A DNA stretch of 64,000 nt from Lachnospiraceae bacterium (GCA_021769135.1 JAETTM010000006.1:62001-126000), one strand, 5' to 3'; positions 11,006 through 20,310 are shown, counted from the stretch's first letter. Translations and numbers: made by a program. Notes: generated by a model not told the origin, from the letters alone.

Positions 11006-11888
11006 AGCTTTCTCCTTTCATCGCCCGTTTCGTTATCCATACAATAAAAATTACCATGGCTGCCATCAGCACTCCCATTGTGGAAGAATAGCCGAATTTA
11101 CTGTATGTGAAAGCTGTTTTCTGCATATAGATTGGAACCGTCATGGATATATTCCCGGGTCCTCCCTTGGTCAGTACGTAAACCAAATCATAGGTTTTAA
11201 AAGCATTGAGCAACACAAAGAGCATGGAGAGCCCAATCGTCGGTTTAATGAGAGGAAGCAGAATATACATCATCTGCTGGCGGTAGGTTGCCCCATCAAT
11301 TTTCCCCGCTTCCAGCAAGGCGGAAGGAACCTCCAGCAATGCCACAAAGCACAGCATCATAGGCATTCCAAGCAAGCGCCAGGTACCCACAAATATAATA
11401 CTGGGAAGTACAGTAGAGGCATTTTCCAGCCAGGCAGTTGCAAAATTTTCCAGGCCCATCAGCCGCAGCAATTGATTTAACAGGCCCATATCCGAATTGA
11501 AAACAAAGGTAAACAAAAGGCCTATAATCGATACCGGAATCATGGAAGGCATAAAAATAATCAGCCGGTAAAAAGCTCCTTCCTTTTTACCCAGGCGATA
11601 AATCATCATTGCCAGCAAAAGCCCCAGAAGCGTTGCCCCTATCATAGTGAGCACGGCTATCCCCACAGAATTTCTCAGGCTTCTTAGGAAAAGAGCATCC
11701 GAAAACGCCTTTTTGTAATTTTCCAGAAAAACAAACTCTTTTTCATTAAAGCCATCCCATTCTTGAAAAGACAGGAGCATATTCCATATCCCCGGTATCA
11801 GAAAAGCAAAAAACAAAAAAATATATGCCGGAAGCAAAAATACAACGCTTAATAGTATTCTGTCCTTTTTTTTCTTTCCCATTCTCAA
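10995..11888 (-). CDS. sugar ABC transporter permease (MalF type)
   Basis: EAA-loop region EVPSALLEAGKIDGATYRQQMMYILLPLIKPT; six TM; overlaps MalG-type ORF. Confidence 0.92.
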   Translation of the reverse strand: MRMGKKKKDRILLSVVFLLPAYIFLFFAFLIPGIWNMLLSFQEWDGFNEKEFVFLENYKKAFSDALFLRSLRNSVGIAVLTMIGATLLGLLLAMMIYRLGKKEGAFYRLIIFMPSMIPVSIIGLLFTFVFNSDMGLLNQLLRLMGLENFATAWLENASTVLPSIIFVGTWRLLGMPMMLCFVALLEVPSALLEAGKIDGATYRQQMMYILLPLIKPTIGLSMLFVLLNAFKTYDLVYVLTKGGPGNISMTVPIYMQKTAFTYSKFGYSSTMGVLMAAMVIFIVWITKRAMKGESYEF

Positions 11889-11897
11889 CCCCTCCTC

Positions 11898-14255
11898 TTA
11901 CCATCTGAGCCTGATATCCCGGCCTGCCGGCTGCAAAAGGATTCCCTGGCTGGTCTTTTGGGCTGCGGCGTTCTCCACTTCACTTACCGCTTCTATATTT
12001 CTCAGCAGAAGCGTCAGCCCTTCCGGCAACTTTGACAGTGAAATTTTTAAATACCCCTGTTCCGAGACAGCCTCCCCGTGGAATATCCATTTTCCATCCG
12101 TTCCTGCCACATGGCAGCTTGCCCTCTCCCCTTCCTGCATTTCAAACAGCTGAATCTGCAGGCCGTCTGTATAATCATAATCCGGCTTTGTCAGACAGCT
12201 GCCTATGGGAAGCATCGCTCCCTGTCTCACATAAAGGGGAAGGGAATGGTAATCATAGGTTTCTTTATACCACATTCCGCCCTCTCTGCGTTCCCCGGAC
12301 AATAAATGCGTCCATTTTCCTTTCGGCAGATAATACTCCGCCACCTGGTCCTCCCGGAAAATGGGAGCTACCAATATACTGTCTCCCAGCATGTACTGCA
12401 TATCCAGATATGGCACTGCAGGGTCTCCTTCAAATTCCAGCACCATTGGACGCATTACGGGAACTCCCGTCTCATGGGCATTTACTGCCTGTGCATACAA
12501 ATATGGCATCAGCGAATACTTTAACTGTGTAAATTCCTTACATACCGTACAAGCTTCTTCATCGAACAGCCAAGGAACCCTGTAGCTTTTTGAGCCATGA
12601 AGCCTGCTGTGGGTGGAAAGCAATCCAAACTGTACCCAGCGTTTATACAACGCCGGAGATGCCGTCATCTCAAAACCCCCCATATCATGGCTCCAGAAAG
12701 AAAAGCCTGACATTACAAAAGATAAGCCTCCCCGCAGGGTTTCCGCCATGGACGAAAATGTTGCACAACAATCCCCTCCCCAATGCACCGGGAACTGCTG
12801 ACAGCCTGCTGTTGCACTTCTGGCAAACAATACCGCTTCCTTTTCTCCTTTTTCCTCTTTCAGCAAACTGAAAACACAGGAATTATACAAATAAGTATAA
12901 TAGTTATGCATTGCCACAGGATTGGAGCCATCCCAATATTCCACATCAATCGGAACCCTTTCCCCAAAATCCGTTTTAAAGCAATCCACCCCCACATCCA
13001 GCAATTCTTTCAGTTTTCCCCTGTACCATTCCGCTGCCCTGGGATTTGTAAAATCTACCAGGCCCATTCCGGGCTGCCAGTTGTCCATCTGCCGTACCCC
13101 TTTTTTGTCCGCACGCCGCAGCAGATAACCATTCTCCATTCCTTCCAGGAACATGTCTGTTCCCTGGGCTATGTACGGATTAATCCATACACAGATTTTC
13201 AGCCCCTGTTCTTTATAGCGTTTCAGCATCCCGGGTACATCCGGAAACATTTCTCCGTCCCATTGAAAATCGCACCAGCAAAGAGCCCTCATCCAGTAAC
13301 AGTCAAAATGAAATACCCTCACCGGAATCTGCCGTTCCCTCATCCCCGCGAGAAAGGAATTGACCGTAGCCTCATCATAATCCGTAGTAAAGGAAGTGGA
13401 CAGCCATAAGCCGAAGGACCACGCCGGGGGCAGGGCGGGCCTTCCAGTCAACCCCGTATACATTTCCAATATTTCTTTCATATTTTGCCCGCAAATCAGA
13501 TAATATCTGATTTCCTCTCCAGGTACAGATATTCCCACATACTCCACTTTTTCGCTGGCAATTTCAAATGAAACCGGGTCCGCATGGTCCACAAACACGC
13601 CATAACCTCTGTTTGTCATATAAAACGGAACATTCTTATAGGAAATCTGCGAAGACGTTCCCCCATCCTCATTCCAGCAGTCTACCGTCTGGCCATTTTT
13701 CACGAATGCCGTAAACCGTTCTCCAAGGCCATACACACATTCCCCGGGCTGCAGGGAAAGCTCCGATACCATGTACGGCTGATAGGCAGACTTCATATAA
13801 TCCCCATGGGGAAACATCGTCGCCCGCTCCCTGTCATACTGGGCATATCCCAGATTCCTGAACCCGCAGGAAGTCAGCAGCTGTCCGTCTTTTTCATAAG
13901 TAAGCAGCCATTCTTTTTTATCTACCCTCACCTGGAATCCATCATCTTCCAGTATGACTTCCCTTTCATTTTCCCGTACCATAACCGAAACCGGAGACAC
14001 GTTTTTCTGAAACCTGGGTTCATTTTTCTGATAGCCCTGAAAATGATAACTGCGCACAGAAAATATATGCCTTCCCGCACTGACAATTTCAGTGGTTATC
14101 GTAGGTGTATCCAGCGCATCAGACCGGCTTTCTATCCTTTTTACCGGAGCCGTGATTCGTATGCCGCCCGGTATCTTTTCCACACGGAATGCCTGTACGG
14201 CATACTGCATATTTGCCCGCTCATTTTTTTCCCAATATCCTTCCGTAAATTTCAT
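11898..14255 (-). CDS. yicI: GH31 alpha-xylosidase (YicI-like)
   Basis: MKFTEGYWEKNERANMQYAVQAFRVEKIPGG, GLWLSTSFTTDYDEATVNSFLAGM, DCFKTDFGERVP catalytic motif; RBS AGGAGGAACCC. Confidence 0.88.
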   Translation of the reverse strand: MKFTEGYWEKNERANMQYAVQAFRVEKIPGGIRITAPVKRIESRSDALDTPTITTEIVSAGRHIFSVRSYHFQGYQKNEPRFQKNVSPVSVMVRENEREVILEDDGFQVRVDKKEWLLTYEKDGQLLTSCGFRNLGYAQYDRERATMFPHGDYMKSAYQPYMVSELSLQPGECVYGLGERFTAFVKNGQTVDCWNEDGGTSSQISYKNVPFYMTNRGYGVFVDHADPVSFEIASEKVEYVGISVPGEEIRYYLICGQNMKEILEMYTGLTGRPALPPAWSFGLWLSTSFTTDYDEATVNSFLAGMRERQIPVRVFHFDCYWMRALCWCDFQWDGEMFPDVPGMLKRYKEQGLKICVWINPYIAQGTDMFLEGMENGYLLRRADKKGVRQMDNWQPGMGLVDFTNPRAAEWYRGKLKELLDVGVDCFKTDFGERVPIDVEYWDGSNPVAMHNYYTYLYNSCVFSLLKEEKGEKEAVLFARSATAGCQQFPVHWGGDCCATFSSMAETLRGGLSFVMSGFSFWSHDMGGFEMTASPALYKRWVQFGLLSTHSRLHGSKSYRVPWLFDEEACTVCKEFTQLKYSLMPYLYAQAVNAHETGVPVMRPMVLEFEGDPAVPYLDMQYMLGDSILVAPIFREDQVAEYYLPKGKWTHLLSGERREGGMWYKETYDYHSLPLYVRQGAMLPIGSCLTKPDYDYTDGLQIQLFEMQEGERASCHVAGTDGKWIFHGEAVSEQGYLKISLSKLPEGLTLLLRNIEAVSEVENAAAQKTSQGILLQPAGRDIRLRW

Positions 14256-14613
14256 GGGTTCCTCCTTTTTTCTGTCTGCTCTGCGTAGAACAATACCGTT
14301 TCTTTCTATTTTAAAATCCTCTTTGGGCAAATAATATCCTTAAATCTACAATAACATCTATCCATATGGCAGTGTGTCTATATTCTGCATATTCAAAAGT
14401 TGTCTTGGGCGGTGGTGCAGGCTGAATTTTAAGATATGGAACCCTTCTTACTGTTGGAAAGTGATGGGTAATTATGATTGATGAACGGATTATCAGTCCA
14501 AATTTTACGAGACTATAAAATATCAAAAAGCCTGTTTTGAATAATAATGTGATGGAACAGCAAATCATTCTATGGTACAATATTTCTATCATAAAATGTT
14601 AAGGACATCTGAT

Positions 14614-15012
14614 ATGAATGAAAAAGAAGGGCTACTGAAAGTAGGAAAATATAATTTAAAATTCAATGATATATTAGGAATAGATATAAAGGATTATGAA
14701 ATATACAGGTCAAAAGGTTTGCCGTCACATATGGTTAAACGGAAGCATTTTAATTGTTTGAAATATATTGACTATATACCGGATATAATATTAAAGCCTG
14801 ATTATATTGGAGTGAATCCCAATGAGCATGGGTTAAGTATAGAACTTATTAAGAGATATGCTGATAATGTTTTGATTGGAATAAAATTGGATGCAGAGGG
14901 GGAATATCTATATGTTTCTACTATGCACGATGTACAGGAAACTAAAATCTCAAGGCGATTGCATAGTGGAAGAATTAAAGTATTCTCTGTTGACAATGAG
15001 AAGCGGGAATAG
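14614..15012 (+). CDS. PBECR3-like small nuclease-fold protein (Phage-Barnase-EndoU-ColicinE5/D-RelE-like)
   Basis: LPSHMVKRKHFNCLKYIDYIPDIILKPDYIGVNPNEHGLSIELIKRYADNVLIGIKLDAEGEYLYVSTMHDVQ resembles PBECR-type domains; assigned by recall of the family pattern only. Confidence 0.55.
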   Translation: MNEKEGLLKVGKYNLKFNDILGIDIKDYEIYRSKGLPSHMVKRKHFNCLKYIDYIPDIILKPDYIGVNPNEHGLSIELIKRYADNVLIGIKLDAEGEYLYVSTMHDVQETKISRRLHSGRIKVFSVDNEKRE

Positions 15013-15231
15013 TATATTATAAGTGGAAAAAGAATATGATAGAAATAAGCATGATTATTTTTGAGGTCGGAAATGGTTCCCGACGCACTCTGAAAAGAGT
15101 ACCTGAGATGATGGATACACCGCCCATCCAAAAATAATTGTGCTTTTTATTTAGGGGGTTTTTTTGAATGACCGTTTTCTGCTCAACTGTCTCTTCCATA
15201 CTGTCACCAGTGATGTTTCACGCATGTTTTC

Positions 15232-15735
15232 TGAAAAAAGTAAATGCATATTACATGCATTTCGGCGTAATGGCGGATGATACTGTTCAGGGCGTGGTAT
15301 ACTTCCAATGCGATACCAATATCCTGCATTCCATTATTAACAAAATACAGATTGGAGAAGAAGGGCTACCTACATTTTGGACAAGGAAGGAACCACCATT
15401 GCCGCATTGGAGATAGAAGAAGCGGAAAACAAGAAAAATCTAATCCGGGAAATGGCAGATAACCCCAATGACAAATTCATACAGGAACTAATGGCCGGAG
15501 TATCGGCGTAACCATTCGCGAACAGGCCCAATCGTTAAATGCGCCAAGCGTTTTCATGCCCTTTCGGAAGGTGCCCTGACTACAGCCAATACGCCGGAGA
15601 ATTATCCTGGCGATTTCCGTTCACTTCAGGAGGCCCAGGTAGGAGAACTGGCCGGGCAGGCGGCTGAATAGACGGAACTGATGGCTGTGGCCGTGGAAAG
15701 CCAAACCAGTTCCATCTTCCAGGTCAACTAGGCCG
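15232..15735 (+). pseudogene. degraded copy of the methyl-accepting chemotaxis protein at 701-2746
   Basis: Blocks [125 protein letters not shown] match the intact MCP, with internal deletions, frameshifts and stops. Confidence 0.92.
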
Positions 15736-15765
15736 CCGATTTAAAGATATCCTCTCTATATTTAT

Positions 15766-16297
15766 CTAATTAATCTTTTCTAAAATATCTTTCACTTTCT
15801 CATAGATAATTTCTACTGAATTTCCAAATGTATCTACCGATGTTCCCGCCACATGTGGTGTAATCGTAACATTATCCAATTTTAAAAACGGGCTGTTTTC
15901 GCTTAATATTTTCCAATACTTTTATCAAAGCCTTTTCGTCTACCAGGCCCGCCCTTGCACAATTAATAAAATATGCTGCTTTTTTCATTAATCCGAGTTC
16001 TCTGCTGCCGATATATTTTTCCGTCTTATCCGATAGTCTTAAATGAATGCTGACTAAATCCGATTGCTGCAGAAGTTCGTCTAAATCGACTGTCGTATAA
16101 CCCTGATTCTTCAATATCTCATCGGGAACAAATGAATCATGAACAATATTTTTTATCTCCGCATGCATTATCCCTACGGTACAGTCCGCTACTGCATATG
16201 CGCTGCATTCCAGTGCATTGATAATCTTTATTCCTCTTTCTTCACACAGTTTTTGGTTGACATTTTCAATTCCGCTTCTTAATACTGCAATATACAC
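15766..16297 (-). pseudogene. degraded D-isomer-specific 2-hydroxyacid dehydrogenase
   Basis: IAVLRSGIENVN...AYAVADCTVGIM...SFVPDEILKNQGYTTVDLDELLQQSDLVSIHLRLSDKT...INCARAGLVDEKALI, then a frameshift to SPFLKLDNVTITPHVAGTSVDTFGNSVEIIYEKVKDILEKIN*; the GxGxxG segment and the ALDVxxxEP segment are missing. Confidence 0.88.
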
Positions 16298-16333
16298 ATG
16301 GGCGAATTAAAACCAAGAGTAGCCAATCTATTA

Positions 16334-16377
16334 TTGACTCCAAAGTCAATATATGATAAAATTGACCACAAGGTCAA
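16334..16377 (+). promoter_or_regulatory. promoter with two 16-bp palindromic operators upstream of the TetR-like gene
   Basis: TTGACTCCAAAGTCAA (16334-16349) and TTGACCACAAGGTCAA (16362-16377); -35 TTGACT, 17-nt spacer, -10 TAAAAT. Confidence 0.75.
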
Positions 16378-16391
16378 CAAAGGAGGATATT

Positions 16392-17009
16392 ATGAAACAA
16401 CATGACAGAAAACAGCAAACCAAAAGAAAAATTTTAAATAATGCCTTGAATGAATTTGCGGAAAAAGGCTATGAACGCAGCTCAGTCAATAATATTTACG
16501 ATTCTGCACAAGGAATTTCAAAGGGAATTATCTACCACTATTTTTCTTCTAAAGATGAATTATTCCTTTCATGTGTATGCGAGTGTTTTCTTCAGCTTAA
16601 AGACTACATAGAACAACAATTTATGACGAACAATTTATCTGAGAACATCCAAGATTGTATTACAGAATACTATTTGACCCGCAGAAATTTTTTCGAGAAA
16701 TATCCACGGTATCAAAGAATTTTTTTTGAAGCGGTAATAATCCCTCCGGTGCATTTAAAAGAAGAAATTCAGTTACTTAGACAACCAATGGAAAAATTAA
16801 ATATTCAGATTTTAGAAAATATACTTTCAAAAAGAACTATGCGCATCAAATTGGATCAAAGAAAAGCGGCAGAAGTTTTGATTAATTTCATCCATTTTAT
16901 GGATGTCCAATACAGTACAAATGAAGAGCTTTCGATACAGGACTATGAGAAGAGGGATCTTCAATTATTAGATATATTTTTATATGGAATTTTAGAGGAG
17001 GAAAAATAA
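16392..17009 (+). CDS. TetR/AcrR-family transcriptional regulator
   Basis: N-terminal HTH KRKILNNALNEFAEKGYERSSVNNIYDSAQGISKGIIYHYFSSKDELF; RBS AGGAGG upstream of ATG 16392. Confidence 0.93.
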   Translation: MKQHDRKQQTKRKILNNALNEFAEKGYERSSVNNIYDSAQGISKGIIYHYFSSKDELFLSCVCECFLQLKDYIEQQFMTNNLSENIQDCITEYYLTRRNFFEKYPRYQRIFFEAVIIPPVHLKEEIQLLRQPMEKLNIQILENILSKRTMRIKLDQRKAAEVLINFIHFMDVQYSTNEELSIQDYEKRDLQLLDIFLYGILEEEK

Positions 17010-17010
17010 A

Positions 17011-18276
17011 ATGTTTGAGAATTTAATTCGAGTAGTAATTGCTATTTTAATTGCTATCTTAGCTGGTAAAGCAGCTTCTAAATTGAAAATGCCCGCAGTT
17101 TTAGGCTTTTTAATTGCGGGAATGGCAACAGGTCCATATGCTCTTGATATTCTTAATCAGGAAATTTTGGATTTGCCATCATATCATACATTAATTTCAT
17201 TTCTTGAATGTGGAATGGGACTGATGTTAGGCAGTGAGATGATTTGGAAACGCCTACGTTCTTATGGGAAACAAATAGTGGTTATAACCTTAGCGCAATC
17301 TTTAATGACTTTTGTTGTTGTTAGCTTAGTTTTTTCCGTTATATTCTATTTTATGGATATTCCAGTATTTTTAGGCTTGATTTTTGGGGGAATCGCTTTG
17401 GCAACAGCACCAGCGCCAGCCTTGTCTATCGTAACTGAATATAAAACAGATGGTCCGGTTACAAAAACACTCTTGCCATTAGCTGTTATTGATGATGTTA
17501 TTGCTATTTGTGTATTTTTATCTGTTATGGGATTTATCCTCCAAAAAACAGCAGGAGGCGCAGTTCCAAGCTATATGATTTTACTAGTGATTTTATTTCC
17601 TTTAGCTATCGGCGGAATGGTAGGATTTATTATATCTTTTATAATGAAGAGAATAGATTCGGCAAAAACAAATACAGTCATAGTTTTTGCTGGGGTAATC
17701 ATAACAGGAATTTTGACAATGTTAGCAAACCACTACGTTATGCCTATTCCGATGCTTAATTTTATGTTAAGTGGAATGGTATATTCAGCAGTTTTTGCAA
17801 ATTTGATAGAAGAGTCAAAAATTGAAAAGGTGATGAGCTATTGTACTCCGGTAATAAATAGCTGCTTTGCAATCATCATATTAAATCTTGGCGCCCCATT
17901 AGACTACCATTTGATTATGGGAGCAGGAATTTTTACAGTTGTGTATATTGTCTCACGTGCTATCGGGAAAATTGGCGGGGCATCTTTAGGAGCGAAATTA
18001 TCCAATGCCGCACCTACTGTAAGAAAATATCTCGGAATGGTTATCTTACCTCATTCAGGAGTATCGCTTGTACTCACAGGGATAGCAATATCTGCATTGA
18101 CAGGAGAGTTTGCGCAATATGGCAATATTGTAAGAGGAACAATTGCTGCCGCAGCTGTTATAAATGAAATCATAGCTGTATTTGTGGCTCGTGAAGGATT
18201 TAAGCAATCTGGCGAAATGGGCAAAGCATTGTTGAAAGAAACATTCCAGAAAGGAACAGAAATAATTTCTGCCTGA
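17011..18276 (+). CDS. cation:proton antiporter (CPA2/Kef-type membrane protein)
   Basis: Multi-TM; MPAVLGFLIAGMATGPYALDIL, LALATAPAPALSIVTEY..., ending MVILPHSGVSLVLTGIAI. Confidence 0.85.
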   Translation: MFENLIRVVIAILIAILAGKAASKLKMPAVLGFLIAGMATGPYALDILNQEILDLPSYHTLISFLECGMGLMLGSEMIWKRLRSYGKQIVVITLAQSLMTFVVVSLVFSVIFYFMDIPVFLGLIFGGIALATAPAPALSIVTEYKTDGPVTKTLLPLAVIDDVIAICVFLSVMGFILQKTAGGAVPSYMILLVILFPLAIGGMVGFIISFIMKRIDSAKTNTVIVFAGVIITGILTMLANHYVMPIPMLNFMLSGMVYSAVFANLIEESKIEKVMSYCTPVINSCFAIIILNLGAPLDYHLIMGAGIFTVVYIVSRAIGKIGGASLGAKLSNAAPTVRKYLGMVILPHSGVSLVLTGIAISALTGEFAQYGNIVRGTIAAAAVINEIIAVFVAREGFKQSGEMGKALLKETFQKGTEIISA

Positions 18277-18430
18277 TAAAGCGAAATTGCTTATTGAAGA
18301 AGCAGAACGGCACTATAAAAAGACACATGTTTATCCGACTAATTCTATGGATAAGTGGGCCGATGCCTATGAACAAGCACCTTCTAATACTAAGAAAGTG
18401 CAACCAACTGTAACCAGTTGTTTTAACAAT

Positions 18431-18466
18431 AAAAAATGGGGAAACCTAGTAAAATCAAGGTTTCCC
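18431..18466 (-). terminator. terminator downstream of tRNA-Leu copy 1
   Basis: On minus strand GGGAAACC...GGTTTCCC followed by T-run. Confidence 0.75.
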
Positions 18467-18480
18467 ACACTTTAACCCAA

Positions 18481-18564
18481 TGCGGAAGATGGAACTTGAA
18501 CCCACACGATGTAACCATCACAAGATCCTTAGTCTTGCTCGTCTGCCAATTCCGACACTTCCGC
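18481..18564 (-). tRNA. tRNA-Leu (AAG), variant copy with U61
   Basis: 84-nt type-II tRNA; acceptor GCGGAAG/CTTCCGC, anticodon loop CTAAGGA, T-arm GTGGGTTCAAGTTCCAT. Confidence 0.88.
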
Positions 18565-18858
18565 ATAAAGCCCTGATAAATCATGAATTTACTCTTTTTC
18601 CACGCAAGATACTTTTTAGATTTCTGTCGTAAGACTACCCAATTTGGAGAAAGTAGTCTGACGAGTCACTATTTACTTCTTGTTCCTTTTATTATTTCTA
18701 ATCTTGCGAGAAAAGTAAAGGACTTTTTAAAAATATTGTGCATGGATAAAAGACACTGGTTTTGGCAGAATAGAAATGAGAAAAAACTTGATTCATAGAT
18801 GGGACTATGGTATCTTAAATTAAGAAGTATCAATGGCAAGAAGAAAGCAGGTGAGTTT

Positions 18859-19032
18859 ATGGCATATGCATTACAAAATGAAAAAGCGAATGAAACAATC
18901 AATTACGATAAAATGCTTAAAATGCTTGATCGGGGCATTGACGATATGGAGGCCGGAAGAGAATTGCCTTTAACAGAAGCTTTTGTTAAAATTACTGAAT
19001 TAAGGAACAGGCGGAGAAATGCAGAAGTATAA
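18859..19032 (+). CDS. putative antitoxin of a type II TA pair
   Basis: MAYALQNEKANETINYDKMLKMLDRGIDDMEAGRELPLTEAFVKITELRNRRRNAEV; 14-bp overlap with RelE/ParE-like ORF. Confidence 0.7.
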   Translation: MAYALQNEKANETINYDKMLKMLDRGIDDMEAGRELPLTEAFVKITELRNRRRNAEV

Positions 19033-19351
19033 AGTTATCGTAACGTGGGAAGCTGTTTATGATATAACCGAAATTGCAGATTATATAGAAGCGCAGTTTG
19101 GGATAGCAAGGGCTGACCGCTTTCAGGAAGAGATAAAGGAGCGTTTGGATAAACTTGAAATATTAGGCGGTATTTTTGGAAAGACATATCTATGTTATCG
19201 TGGATATTCTATTTACAAAAACCCATTTCCGCCGTCTATTATTTTTTACATTATCATAGAATCCGAAAAAGAAATCCATGTCTTAAGGGTGTTGAGAGAG
19301 GAACGTGATTGGGAAAGCATTCTTACAAGGCAACGTGATTATACATACTAA
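19019..19351 (+). CDS. RelE/ParE-family toxin
   Basis: YKVIVTWEAVYDITEIADYIEAQFGIARADRFQEEIKERLDKLEILGG...FYIIIESEKEIHVLRVLREERDWESIL. Confidence 0.82.
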   Translation: MQKYKVIVTWEAVYDITEIADYIEAQFGIARADRFQEEIKERLDKLEILGGIFGKTYLCYRGYSIYKNPFPPSIIFYIIIESEKEIHVLRVLREERDWESILTRQRDYTY

Positions 19352-19757
19352 AACGGTAAGATAATAGATTTTCTGAATGGCATATTTTAAAACTTTAAAG
19401 GTTTAAAATTCACACCGCCCACCATTCGGTGCGGACGATTTCCCGAATTTAAAATGAAATACAGAATTAAAGAAATATTTTAAACACCATTTTTCCCACA
19501 GGAAAACATCTTTATGGCAGCAGGGTTTATTTTAAACTCGGAATAGGGGTGTGTTTCCTCCGAACTTCTATTTAGGCGGTATCTATGGAAAAATCCACAT
19601 TCTAATTTAGCCATTTCTTACAATAGCAATAAGCAAGGCAACACCGGACAGGGATTGCTTATTATCTTTGTCGGGAAGTCCAACAAGGGTAGTCTCCACC
19701 CTTTCAGAACGCTTACTGGCAATGATAGGGAATCCTATCGCATAGCAAAAATCGTTT

Positions 19758-19892
19758 CTATACGTTAAATTGATACTGATAAAGTTTGATTGTTTCCCCA
19801 GACAGATTTTTAATCCGGCAATGCGCTTTAAAGTCCTCGAAAGCTTCATCCACGGTTAGGTTGTATGAGTTTTTAAGGGATAATTTTTTCAT
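19758..19892 (-). pseudogene. N-terminal remnant of a tyrosine recombinase/integrase
   Basis: Minus-strand ORF below the 60-aa track cutoff: MKKLSLKNSYNLTVDEAFEDFKAHCRIKNLSGETIKLYQYQFNV*, SAM-like integrase N-terminus; RBS AGGAG upstream; catalytic domain absent. Confidence 0.7.
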
Positions 19893-19985
19893 GAAAATGC
19901 TCCTTTCTTATGCTCGTCAAACGCTTAGAAAACTTCAAAGCAGTCTTGCGAGTAAAAAAAGAACAGATAAAAATTTTTAGAAAAG

Positions 19986-20016
19986 AAAAATCCCCGTAAA
20001 TACCAAATTTACGAGG
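19986..20016 (-). terminator. terminator downstream of tRNA-Leu copy 2
   Basis: Minus-strand CCTCGTAAAT..ATTTACGGGG followed by TTTTTC. Confidence 0.75.
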
Positions 20017-20032
20017 TTTCCCAAGGGTTAAA

Positions 20033-20116
20033 TGCGGAAGATGGGACTTGAACCCACACGATGTAACCATCACAAGATCCTTAGTCTTGCTCGTCTGCCA
20101 ATTCCGACACTTCCGC
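20033..20116 (-). tRNA. tRNA-Leu (AAG), canonical copy
   Basis: 84 nt, identical to copy 1 except C61; complete cloverleaf. Confidence 0.93.
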
Positions 20117-20310
20117 ATACGCAATGGAAAATAACTTTATGTAAATTCCCATGCCGCGAGTAATATAATACCATTGCCCAGTGAAAAAGTCAATGGATTT
20201 CCTCTAATTTTTTCCGGATTTTTTTCGATTGTTTTTCGATGCTTTTTTTGAAAAAATTTCAAATTATCAGTTGACAAATCAAAAAAAAAAAGATACAATA
20301 TGTTTTGCGT

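Noticed and set aside
18287-18475. 62-aa ORF after the antiporter (KLLIEEAERHYKKTHVYPTNSMDKWADAYEQAP...)
   Set aside because: Looks like a 5'-truncated gene fragment that runs into the tRNA terminator; no family assignable
19607-19849. 80-aa minus-strand ORF beside the integrase remnant
   Set aside because: Part overlaps the integrase N-terminal frame; the remainder (AIGFPIIASKRSERVETTLVGLPDKDN...) may be a remnant but I cannot assign a family
19873-20124. 83-aa ORF across tRNA-Leu copy 2
   Set aside because: Overlaps the tRNA and its terminator; spurious
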